Origin: Dysgonamonadaceae bacterium
Lineage (GTDB): Bacteria > Bacteroidota > Bacteroidia > Bacteroidales > Azobacteroidaceae
Reading direction: 5' to 3'
DNA length: 64,000 bases
Assembly (NCBI GenBank): GCA_031253625.1
Contig: JAIRVZ010000044.1
Span: 38,819-102,818, forward strand
Position 1 is the stretch's first letter, and every line of letters starts with the position of its first letter. The translations under genes were made by a program, and so were the position numbers. Below, piece by piece: positions 27,149 through 35,131 of the stretch. The notes below the pieces were generated by a model, which saw only the letters and a list, made by a program, of their open reading frames with translations, was not told the origin of the DNA and ran no database searches.

Positions 27149-29118
27149 AAAGGAAATTAACTACCAACGAAATTGAGATATTAAAATCTCGCCATTGTAC
27201 AGCCGAAAATTGGGACAATATTCTTGTTGCCAAGGAGTTTAAACCGGATCACTTGAGCTGTGTTAATTTCTCAGGAAAAATCGAGTTAGGCGTTTTTGAA
27301 AAAGAGTTTGCGTTGCCCGGTGGATTGAAAAAACATTCGGGCTTGCATTGCGCAACTTTGCACAATTGCGAATTGGGAGATAATGTGCTGATTGAAAACG
27401 TGCAAAATTATATTGCCAACTACAAAATCGGAGACAATGTTTTCGTCCAAAACTTGGATATTATGTATGTAGATGGTAAAACTACTTTTGGAAATGGCTT
27501 GGTGGTTGCTGTATTAAACGAAACCGGTGGAAGAGAAGTGATGATTAACGACAAACTTTCCGCTCATTTTGCATACATACTTTCTCTGTACCGTCACCGT
27601 CCGGTTTTGATAAAAAAGATGCAAGATATTGTTCAATTTTATGCTAATAAACACGCATCCGAAATCGGCATGATAGGAAATAATGTAAAAATAATTAATG
27701 TTGGTTCGATAAAAGATGTGCGCATTGGTGATTGCGCTGTTTTGGAAGGTACTATTTTACTCAAAAATGGTAGCATCAACAGTAACGAACACGATCCGGT
27801 TCATATCGGACATGGCGTTATTTGCGAAGATTTTGTCATTAGTTCCGGATCGCACGTAGAAGACGGAACCATGCTAACCCGTTGTTTCGTAGGTCAGGCT
27901 TGTTATTTCGGACATAATTATTCGGCAATAGATTCTCTCTTTTTCAGCAATTGTCATGGAGAAAACGGTGAAGCTTGTGCCGTTTTTGCCGGTCCGTATA
28001 CCGTAACACACCACAAATCTACTTTGTTGATTGCAGGTATGTTCTCGTTTATGAACGCAGGTTCGGGCTCTAACCAAAGTAATCACATGTACAAATTAGG
28101 CCCTATTCATCAAGGCATTCTCGAAAGAGGAGGAAAAACAACCAGTGATTCATATATCCTTTGGCCTGCCAAAATAGGTGCTTTCTCCTTGATTATGGGA
28201 CGACATTACAACAATACGGACACTTCCAATATGCCGTTCTCATACCATAACGAAAGTAATGATACAACTGTGTTGGTACCCGGTGCTAATCTACGAAGTG
28301 TAGGAACCATTCGTGATGCCCAAAAATTTCCGAAACGCGACAAAAGAAAAGATCCCAACAAATTGGATCAAATTAATTTCAATTTATTGAGTCCTTATAC
28401 CGTACAAAAAATGTTCCGAGGAGTAGAAATCCTGAAAGAATTACAACGAACTTCCGGAGAAGCCTCCGAATCATATGTTTATCACAGTTGTCGAATTAAA
28501 AATTCTTCATTGAGAAAAGGGATTCAAATATATGATATGGCCATCAATAAATTTCTTGGCAACTCAGTTATATCTCGCTTGAAGAATTGCAGTTGTAAAT
28601 CTGATGAAGAAATTCGACAATGCCTGAAACCCGATTCCGAAATCGGGAAAGGCCAATGGCGCGACATTGCCGGTTTATTGGCTCCACAAACCGAAATCTA
28701 TAAATTGATGGATGATATTGAATCAGGTAAAATATCTAAGTTAAAAGAAATCAATGCTGTTTTAGCTGATTTGCATAACAACTACTATTCGTTGGAATGG
28801 ACTTGGGCATGGGATAAAATCCAACAATATTATGGCTTATCTTTGGAAAAGATAACCAGAAAAGATGTGATCCGTATCATAGAAAAATGGAAATACGTCG
28901 TAATCGAAATGGACAGAATCTTGTATGAAGATGCTAAAAAAGAATTTTCTTTATCTTCCCGCACAGGTTTCGGTGCCGATGGCGACAGAGATATTCAAAA
29001 ACTTGACTTTGAACAAGTTCGCGGTGCTTTCGAAAAAAATGCTTTCGTAGAGACTATTTTAATACACATCGATGAAAAAACAAAGTTGGGAGATGAAATG
29101 ATTAAAAAGTTAAATTAA
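27145..29118 (+). CDS. DUF4954 family left-handed beta-helix protein
   Basis: This 657-residue cytosolic protein is rich in hexapeptide-like repeats (CELGDNVLIENVQNYIANYK, IGDNVFVQNLD, VRIGDCAVLEGTILLKNGSI), the pattern of left-handed parallel beta-helices seen in sugar-nucleotide and acyl transferases. The length and the N-terminus (LTTNEIEILKSRHCTAENWD) match DUF4954, a family almost confined to Bacteroidota. No catalytic role is established. Its start overlaps hflX by 4 bases, which implies translational coupling. Confidence 0.85.
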   Translation: MKRKLTTNEIEILKSRHCTAENWDNILVAKEFKPDHLSCVNFSGKIELGVFEKEFALPGGLKKHSGLHCATLHNCELGDNVLIENVQNYIANYKIGDNVFVQNLDIMYVDGKTTFGNGLVVAVLNETGGREVMINDKLSAHFAYILSLYRHRPVLIKKMQDIVQFYANKHASEIGMIGNNVKIINVGSIKDVRIGDCAVLEGTILLKNGSINSNEHDPVHIGHGVICEDFVISSGSHVEDGTMLTRCFVGQACYFGHNYSAIDSLFFSNCHGENGEACAVFAGPYTVTHHKSTLLIAGMFSFMNAGSGSNQSNHMYKLGPIHQGILERGGKTTSDSYILWPAKIGAFSLIMGRHYNNTDTSNMPFSYHNESNDTTVLVPGANLRSVGTIRDAQKFPKRDKRKDPNKLDQINFNLLSPYTVQKMFRGVEILKELQRTSGEASESYVYHSCRIKNSSLRKGIQIYDMAINKFLGNSVISRLKNCSCKSDEEIRQCLKPDSEIGKGQWRDIAGLLAPQTEIYKLMDDIESGKISKLKEINAVLADLHNNYYSLEWTWAWDKIQQYYGLSLEKITRKDVIRIIEKWKYVVIEMDRILYEDAKKEFSLSSRTGFGADGDRDIQKLDFEQVRGAFEKNAFVETILIHIDEKTKLGDEMIKKLN

Positions 29119-29129
29119 GGAAAAAATCT

Positions 29130-29726
29130 TTATTCTATAATATCTTCATTATTTTTTCGCTGTTCTTCTGTGAAAAATCCTATTCGAGGACGAGGTTTGC
29201 CAAGCAAACGATTTTGTGCTTGCATTTCGGCAAGCATCAGGTTTATTTGTTCAAGTTGTAAGCGCGTATCTTCGTTAATGTCGTTATAGTCAGCAAAAAC
29301 TTCTTCGATGTATTGTTTAAAATGCTGCATTTCGATTTGCCAATCTTGTACTTCGGCAACAGGAAGATTAAGTATCAATTGGCGTATTGCAACAAAAGCG
29401 CGCATAATTTTTCGATTGGCTTTAATAGCAGCATCGGAATTTAACACGCTGCTTAACATTGCTACACCCAATTCTGTAAATGCAAAAGGTAAATATTTAA
29501 TATTACTTCCTCTACCTTTGTTCAAGGTGCCAATTTTGCACCTTGAAAGTTCATCTTTTGTTAGTTCAAACATAAAGTCATCGCCTTCAAAGCGTTTGAT
29601 GTTGTTTCTAACAGCTCTTTTGAGGTATTTATTTTCTATACCATATATTGCTGCAAGGTCAAAATCCAGCATTACTTTTTGTCCTCTGATTTCGTAAATC
29701 AAGTTTTCTATCGGTAGTAAATCCAT
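29130..29726 (-). CDS. ORF6N domain protein (first copy)
   Basis: The 198-residue protein starts with the ORF6N domain: IENLIYEIRGQKVMLDFDLA, YGIENKYLKRAVRNNIKRF and FAFTELGVAMLSSVLNSDAA (about residues 82-101). ORF6N is a DNA-binding domain first described in phage and viral proteins but also common as single chromosomal genes. The C-terminal part is a predicted helix with RPRIGFFTEEQRKNNED. A paralogue lies at 32206-32778. No phage genes are nearby. Its function is unknown. Confidence 0.88.
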   Translation of the reverse strand: MDLLPIENLIYEIRGQKVMLDFDLAAIYGIENKYLKRAVRNNIKRFEGDDFMFELTKDELSRCKIGTLNKGRGSNIKYLPFAFTELGVAMLSSVLNSDAAIKANRKIMRAFVAIRQLILNLPVAEVQDWQIEMQHFKQYIEEVFADYNDINEDTRLQLEQINLMLAEMQAQNRLLGKPRPRIGFFTEEQRKNNEDIIE

Positions 29727-29822
29727 TTTTTTGGTTATTTTCTCTATTTTGGTTTTTAAATTTCGACAAAAGTAAAAAATTTTTGTGTAAAAATAAATAG
29801 GACATTATTTCTAATTTTATAG

Positions 29823-29830
29823 TACCTTTG
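29823..29830 (+). promoter_or_regulatory. -7 element before the fumarase gene
   Basis: TACCTTTG lies 30 bases before the fumarase ATG, matching the Bacteroidota TAnnTTTG box. A TTG at the usual distance upstream is not evident, so the -33 element is weak or absent. Confidence 0.45.
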
Positions 29831-29859
29831 CTAATTGTTTGAACTGTAAAAATTATTAT

Positions 29860-31482
29860 ATGGCAACACCTCCATTTAAGTATCAAGAGCCTTTCCCCTT
29901 AGGGAAAGACGAAACCGAGTATTATTTGCTGACAGAAGAAGGCATATCGGTTTCTCAATTCGAGGGCAACGACATGCTAAAAGTCGAACCCGAAGTATTA
30001 ACCCGCTTGGCAAACGCATGTTTCCACGATTGTTCGTTTTTGTTGCGACCGGAACACCAAAAAATGGTGGCTAAAATATTAGCAGATCCTGAGGCGAGCG
30101 AAAACGATAAATACGTGGCATTAACTATGTTACGCAATGCCGAAATTGCGGCAAAAGGTATTTTGCCTTTCTGTCAAGATACAGGAACGGCTACCATTGT
30201 CGCCAAAAAAGGACAACAAGTTTGGACAGGTGGTGGTGATGAAGAAGCACTTTCGTTGGGCGTTTACAAAACATATACCGAAGAAAACCTGCGTTATTCA
30301 CAAACCATTGCTTTGGACATGTACACCGAGAAAAATTCCGGCACCAATCTTCCTGCACAAATTGATATTCAGGCGGTAGATGGTATGGAGTATAAATTCC
30401 TTTGTATTGCTAAAGGTGGTGGTTCGTCGAACAAAACTTATTTATTCCAAGAAACAAAAGCCTTGCTGAATCCGGAATCTTTGGAGAAATTCCTGGTTGA
30501 AAAAATGGCCTCATTGGGAACTGCAGCTTGTCCGCCTTATCACATTGCATTCTGTATCGGTGGTACTTCTGCCGATGCTTGCTTGAAAACCGTAAAATTA
30601 GCATCAACCAAATATTATGATACGCTACCAACCGAAGGAAACGACGGGGGACAAGCTTTCCGCGACATAGAACTGGAAGAAAAGATGCTGAAAGCTGCTC
30701 AAAAAATCGGTTTGGGTGCTCAATTCGGCGGAAAATATTTGGCACACGATATTCGCATTATTCGTTTGCCGCGTCACGGAGCATCTTGTCCGGTAGGGAT
30801 GGCAGTTTCTTGTTCAGCCGACCGCAACATCAAAGCAAAAATCAACAAAAAAGGTGTTTGGATTGAAAAAATGGAAGACAATCCGGGCAAATATATTCCA
30901 GAAGAATTGCGTAATGCCGGAGAAGGTGATGCCATAAAAATCGACTTGAACCGTCCGATGAAAGAAATATTAGCCGAGTTGACTAAATATCCGGTAGCTA
31001 CACGTTTATCATTGAATGGAACTATTATCGTTGGTCGTGATATTGCTCACGCCAAATTGAAAGAGTTATTGGATAAAGGTGAAGATCTTCCTCAATATAT
31101 CAAAGATCATCCGATTTATTATGCTGGACCGGCCAAAACGCCTAAAGGTATGGCGTGCGGTTCGATGGGACCAACCACTGCCGGCCGCATGGATTCGTAT
31201 GTCGATCTATTCCAAAGCAAAGGCGGAAGTATGATTATGTTGGCCAAAGGAAACCGTAGCCAGCAAGTTACGGATGCCTGCCAAAAACATGGCGGATTTT
31301 ACTTAGGTTCAATCGGAGGCCCCGCTGCTATTTTGTCACAAAACAATATCAAAAGCCTTGAGTGCGTGGCTTATCCCGAATTAGGAATGGAAGCTATTTG
31401 GAAAATCGAAGTGGAAGATTTTCCTGCATTCATCTTGGTTGATGATAAAGGCAATGATTTCTTTAAGAAAATCAAAAGCTAA
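29860..31482 (+). CDS. class I fumarate hydratase (iron-sulfur)
   Basis: I start at the ATG at 29860 ([20 protein letters not shown]). The 540-residue enzyme interconverts fumarate and malate using a [4Fe-4S] cluster. It joins the alpha-type domain ([20 protein letters not shown] with a cluster Cys near residue 104, and later [12 protein letters not shown]) and the beta-type domain ([40 protein letters not shown]), as in two-domain class I fumarases. In Bacteroidales it works in the reductive branch that makes succinate. It is convergent with the AlkD-like gene and abuts it directly. Confidence 0.94.
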   Translation: MATPPFKYQEPFPLGKDETEYYLLTEEGISVSQFEGNDMLKVEPEVLTRLANACFHDCSFLLRPEHQKMVAKILADPEASENDKYVALTMLRNAEIAAKGILPFCQDTGTATIVAKKGQQVWTGGGDEEALSLGVYKTYTEENLRYSQTIALDMYTEKNSGTNLPAQIDIQAVDGMEYKFLCIAKGGGSSNKTYLFQETKALLNPESLEKFLVEKMASLGTAACPPYHIAFCIGGTSADACLKTVKLASTKYYDTLPTEGNDGGQAFRDIELEEKMLKAAQKIGLGAQFGGKYLAHDIRIIRLPRHGASCPVGMAVSCSADRNIKAKINKKGVWIEKMEDNPGKYIPEELRNAGEGDAIKIDLNRPMKEILAELTKYPVATRLSLNGTIIVGRDIAHAKLKELLDKGEDLPQYIKDHPIYYAGPAKTPKGMACGSMGPTTAGRMDSYVDLFQSKGGSMIMLAKGNRSQQVTDACQKHGGFYLGSIGGPAAILSQNNIKSLECVAYPELGMEAIWKIEVEDFPAFILVDDKGNDFFKKIKS

Positions 31483-32187
31483 TTATTTCTTCATGTAATA
31501 AGCCTTCATTTCGACAGGGAAATGTTCAATCGCGTATCGTAATGCTGTTCGAGGCATATTTCGATAATGTTTATCTAAAAAATCGATTAACGTTTCTCTG
31601 TCTCTTTTTCCTACTTCACGCAACATCCAACCTACGGCTTTGTGCATTAAGTCGTGTTTGTGATTCAGTAATTTTTCAGAAAGAGCCAAAGTATCATCGT
31701 ATTGTTTATGTCGGATAAACATCCATGTCGATACAATTGCAATGCGTTGCTCCCAAAGATTATCGCTTTCGGCTAAACGGTAAAGAACTTTTCTATCTTC
31801 TTTATCAAGTAGATATAACCCAATAACATCCTTGCAGGTAACATCTACTAAATCCCAATTATTGGCTTTGCGAGCATTGGCAAGATAGAAATCAAAAATC
31901 TCCTTCCTTTCTTCTTCCTTTTTTGTCTTTTTGAATTGTTGCACTAAAAACAAAAGGCCTGCTAAACGGGCTTCGTGATATTCCGAATTCAACAAAATCT
32001 GGATTTCGGATAAAGGTAAAGCTTTGTTTTCTTTAACGATATTTCGGGTGATGGGAACAACGATTCCTAAAAAAACATCACCTTCGGCATATTGTCCCTT
32101 GCCGGTTTTGAAAAAGCCTTGCAGAAATTTCGCTTTTTCAGGATTGGCAACGGAAAAGAGTTCTTGGAGAATAAATTCAGCTGTCAT
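31483..32187 (-). CDS. DNA alkylation repair protein (AlkD-like)
   Basis: This 234-residue protein is made of HEAT-like helical repeats. Segments matching the family are NKALPLSEIQILLNSEYHEA, LANARKANNWDLVDVTCKDV (about residues 103-122) and LWEQRIAIVSTWMFIRHKQY, with MHKAVGWMLREVGKRDRETL near the end. AlkD-type glycosylases excise alkylated bases without flipping them. The tryptophan and aspartate in NNWDLVD are the conserved active-site region. It ends exactly where the fumarase gene ends on the other strand. Confidence 0.88.
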   Translation of the reverse strand: MTAEFILQELFSVANPEKAKFLQGFFKTGKGQYAEGDVFLGIVVPITRNIVKENKALPLSEIQILLNSEYHEARLAGLLFLVQQFKKTKKEEERKEIFDFYLANARKANNWDLVDVTCKDVIGLYLLDKEDRKVLYRLAESDNLWEQRIAIVSTWMFIRHKQYDDTLALSEKLLNHKHDLMHKAVGWMLREVGKRDRETLIDFLDKHYRNMPRTALRYAIEHFPVEMKAYYMKK

Positions 32188-32205
32188 AAATATATATCCT
32201 AATGT

Positions 32206-32778
32206 CTATCTTTGTATGTATTGCGGAGCAGCAAAACCTATCTGACGACGAGGCTTGTTTAACTCCTTATTTCTTGTTTGCAATTCCGCCAACGTTGCAT
32301 TGATAAGTTCAAGTTGCATTCGTGTATCTTCGTTGATGTCGTTATAATCAGTAAATACATCTTCAACATATTGTTTTAACTCTCGAACTTCATTTTGCAG
32401 TTCGTCAACTTTGTCGATTGGAGGGTTTAATATGAGTTGACGTACAGCAACAAAAGCGCGAACTACCAAAATACTTGCTTCAATAGCAACATCGCTTCTA
32501 AGAACGGTGGATAACATAGTTGCTCCAAGTTCAGTAAATGCATAAGGAAGATACCTTCGACCTCCACGTTTTGAGGTTTCAAATTGAAACCTCAAACTTT
32601 CCCATTCATATTGAGAAAGTTGAAACATAAAATCAGGAGGAAAACGCTTAATATTACGTCTAACAGCAAGGTTAAGACTTTTCGTTTCTACCTGATATAC
32701 TTCTGCTAAGTGAAAATCCAGCATCACTTTGCAACCTCTAATCACAAAAATCCGATTTTGGATAACTTGTAAGTCCAT
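32206..32778 (-). CDS. ORF6N domain protein (second copy)
   Basis: I start at the ATG at 32778 (MDLQVIQNRIFVIRGCKVML); the longer frame lacks similarity to the paralogue. The 190-residue protein aligns along its full length with the ORF6N protein at 29130-29726, sharing KVMLDFHLAEVYQVETK, AVRRNIKRF, AFTELGATMLSTVL, AFVAVRQLILN and DYNDINEDTRMQLE. It is a duplicated gene, with the fumarase and AlkD-like genes now between the copies. Its function is unknown. Confidence 0.87.
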   Translation of the reverse strand: MDLQVIQNRIFVIRGCKVMLDFHLAEVYQVETKSLNLAVRRNIKRFPPDFMFQLSQYEWESLRFQFETSKRGGRRYLPYAFTELGATMLSTVLRSDVAIEASILVVRAFVAVRQLILNPPIDKVDELQNEVRELKQYVEDVFTDYNDINEDTRMQLELINATLAELQTRNKELNKPRRQIGFAAPQYIQR

Positions 32779-32871
32779 ATTGTTTGGTTTAAAATTTGAT
32801 GCAAAGAAAATCATTTTTTTTGAATTCGAAGAATCAACGAAGTCAATGTTGCAAAAACATAGCATAAGTTT

Positions 32872-32901
32872 TTTGTATTGCACAAATAATGCGTAATTTT
32901 G
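32872..32901 (+). promoter_or_regulatory. promoter of the MATE transporter gene
   Basis: TTTG (32872-32875), 18 bases, then TAATTTTG (32894-32901), 31 bases before the ATG. Confidence 0.55.
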
Positions 32902-32932
32902 CCGCCATTCTTTATGATAGATAATATCTACA

Positions 32933-34264
32933 ATGACTGTTTCGTATAATTATTCCAAAATCTGGAAAGTATCTTATCCGATTTTACTAACACTTTTGGT
33001 TCAAAATATCGTACAGGTTACCGGCACCGCATTTTTGGGTCGGGTTGGCGAGGTTGAACTTGGTGCGTCGGCTTTGGGCGGAATTTATTATGTGGTCATT
33101 TTTATGCTGGCTTTTGGTTTCAGTACCGGCTCGCAAATCCTTATCGGAAGAAGAAACGGAGAAGGGAATTACCACCGGATTGGAGAAATTATGGTCAATG
33201 GAGTAATTTTTCTGTTGATTATTTCGGCCGTTCTTTGCGCTTTTACTATTCATTTTTCCGGGCCTATTTTATCTCGATTATTCGCCTCCGAAAACATATT
33301 GCAGGCAACTTTGGATTATCTCGACTGGCGGGTTTTTGCTATCTTTTTCGCCTCGATTAATGTCATGTTTCGTGCATTCTTTGTAGGAACAACCCATACA
33401 AAAATACTTTCTGTCGGTGCATTGGTATTAGCATTGACGAATGTACTTTTTGATTACTTACTGATTTTCGGTAACTGGGGATTTCCTCAAATGGGCATTG
33501 CCGGAGCAGGTTTAGCATCTGTTATAGCCGAAGCAATCGCGTCGCTCTTTTTTATCATTTATACTTTCAAACGTGTAGACTTGGAAAAATACGGATTCAA
33601 AAAGATTTCATTTAGAGAGTTGAGAGTAATCAAAAATATCTTGAATGTGTCTGTTTCTCTGATGGTTCAGAATTTTCTTTCATTATCTACATGGTTTTTA
33701 TTTTTCATTGCGATAGAACATCTCGGAGAGAAATCATTGGCCATATCAAACATTGTAAGAAGTACTTATATGTTTATGTCGATTCCGATATTTGCGTTAG
33801 CTGCAACAACTAACACTTTGGTCAGCAATGTTATCGGAGCAGGAAGAAAAGAAGAAGTTATGTCATTGGTATGGAGAATTGCTAAAATGTGTGCTGCTAT
33901 TTGTGCCGTTTTTTCCGTATTCTTTTTTATTTTCCCCGAATTAATACTGTTGGTTTATACTTCCGATACGTCGTTGATTAATGCCGCCGTTCCTTCGATG
34001 CGTGTGATGCTGATTGTAGTGCCGATATATGGGATTTCTAATGTATTTTTTCATTCTGTTTCGGGAACCGGCAATACGCGAACAGCACTCGCTTTGGAGA
34101 TGGCGACTTTAGTGATATACGTTTTTTATATATGGCTATCTATCATTCACTTACAATTCCCATTAGAGTATTGTTGGACTTGCGAATATGTTTATGCCGC
34201 TTTCATTTTCCTTTTCAGTTTCTTCTATCTGAAAAAAGGAAATTGGAGAGATAAGAAAATCTAA
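32933..34264 (+). CDS. MATE family efflux transporter
   Basis: This 443-residue inner-membrane protein has twelve predicted membrane segments in two halves. The family patterns are visible: SYPILLTLLVQNIVQVTGTAF with FLGRVGEVELGASALGG near the N-terminus, and ALAATTNTLVSNVIGAGRKE (about residues 285-304) opening the second half. MATE proteins export drugs or metabolites using Na+ or H+ gradients. The substrate is unknown. It is convergent with plsC. Confidence 0.92.
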   Translation: MTVSYNYSKIWKVSYPILLTLLVQNIVQVTGTAFLGRVGEVELGASALGGIYYVVIFMLAFGFSTGSQILIGRRNGEGNYHRIGEIMVNGVIFLLIISAVLCAFTIHFSGPILSRLFASENILQATLDYLDWRVFAIFFASINVMFRAFFVGTTHTKILSVGALVLALTNVLFDYLLIFGNWGFPQMGIAGAGLASVIAEAIASLFFIIYTFKRVDLEKYGFKKISFRELRVIKNILNVSVSLMVQNFLSLSTWFLFFIAIEHLGEKSLAISNIVRSTYMFMSIPIFALAATTNTLVSNVIGAGRKEEVMSLVWRIAKMCAAICAVFSVFFFIFPELILLVYTSDTSLINAAVPSMRVMLIVVPIYGISNVFFHSVSGTGNTRTALALEMATLVIYVFYIWLSIIHLQFPLEYCWTCEYVYAAFIFLFSFFYLKKGNWRDKKI

Positions 34265-34281
34265 AAAATAATTATTAATTA

Positions 34282-35037
34282 TTAGTTATTAATTATCGGT
34301 TTGAGGTCTTGAGCGATGATTTCTCTCGTTTTATCAACCAATGCCCTCATATTGGTTGCAGCCTCTCTAAGATTATCAGTTTTATATTGGCTTGTTTCAA
34401 TCGGTTCGTGGATAATCATTTCCATCGAGTGAGGAGTGATAAAAAAAGTATCTTTAGGCATCACATGAAACGAGCCATTGATGGTTACCGGAACTATCGG
34501 CAAATTTAAATCCAAAGCCATTTGATAAGCACCTTTCTTGAATTTGCCTAAGTCTCCGTTTTCTGTGCGCGAACCTTCGGGGAAAAGGAAGACCGATGCT
34601 CCGTTTTTCAATCGTTTTTCTGCCTCTTTGATTGCTTTGGCCGCAGCCTGAGGAGAAGAATTGTCGACAAAAATAAAACCACACTTTTCGCAAGCATAGC
34701 CTACAGCAGGAATTTTCCGCAAACTTTGTTTCATTACCCATTTAATCGGCTGACCTAAATATCCATATACAAGAAAAATATCGTAAGCACTTTGATGGTT
34801 GGCAATAAAAACGTATGATTTTTTGTTATCAATCAATTCCTTACCAATTACTTTAACCGGACACAAAGTGATTACACAGGTTATTCTCGACCAAATCATT
34901 CCGGGATAGTAGGAAAATATTTTTTCTCCTCCGCACATACAACCAATACTCGAAACCAATGCGGTAAGCAAGGTAGTTGCAAGAAAAATCGGAAACCAAA
35001 TGAAAAATTGGTAAATCAAGAGTAATAGCCTTCTCAT
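34282..35037 (-). CDS. plsC: 1-acyl-sn-glycerol-3-phosphate acyltransferase
   Basis: The 251-residue membrane-bound enzyme makes phosphatidic acid from lysophosphatidic acid. It has an N-terminal membrane segment, the catalytic HX4D motif in FIANHQSAYDIFLV (about residues 75-88), and the acceptor-binding FPEGSRTENGDLGKFKKGAY (about 151-170), followed by VPVTINGS. Length and motif spacing are normal. Confidence 0.92.
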   Translation of the reverse strand: MRRLLLLIYQFFIWFPIFLATTLLTALVSSIGCMCGGEKIFSYYPGMIWSRITCVITLCPVKVIGKELIDNKKSYVFIANHQSAYDIFLVYGYLGQPIKWVMKQSLRKIPAVGYACEKCGFIFVDNSSPQAAAKAIKEAEKRLKNGASVFLFPEGSRTENGDLGKFKKGAYQMALDLNLPIVPVTINGSFHVMPKDTFFITPHSMEMIIHEPIETSQYKTDNLREAATNMRALVDKTREIIAQDLKPIINN

Positions 35038-35052
35038 ACATTAAATTTTGTG

Positions 35053-35084
35053 CAAAATTACTTAGTTTTGAGTAAAAAAACAAA
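35053..35084 (-). promoter_or_regulatory. promoter of plsC
   Basis: On the minus strand: TTTG (35081-35084), 20 bases, then TAATTTTG (35053-35060), 15 bases from the ATG. Confidence 0.55.
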
Positions 35085-35131
35085 AAATATTAATCCAACA
35101 AAAGAAAAATTAAATTGAATTATTCCATTGC

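Noticed and set aside
29130..32778. Prophage region suggested by ORF6N domains
   Set aside because: No integrase, capsid, tail or lysis genes are near and the neighbours are housekeeping genes.
34262..34300. AT-rich inverted repeats between the MATE and plsC genes as a terminator
   Set aside because: The pairing is all A-T and low in stability; it may be chance in AT-rich DNA.
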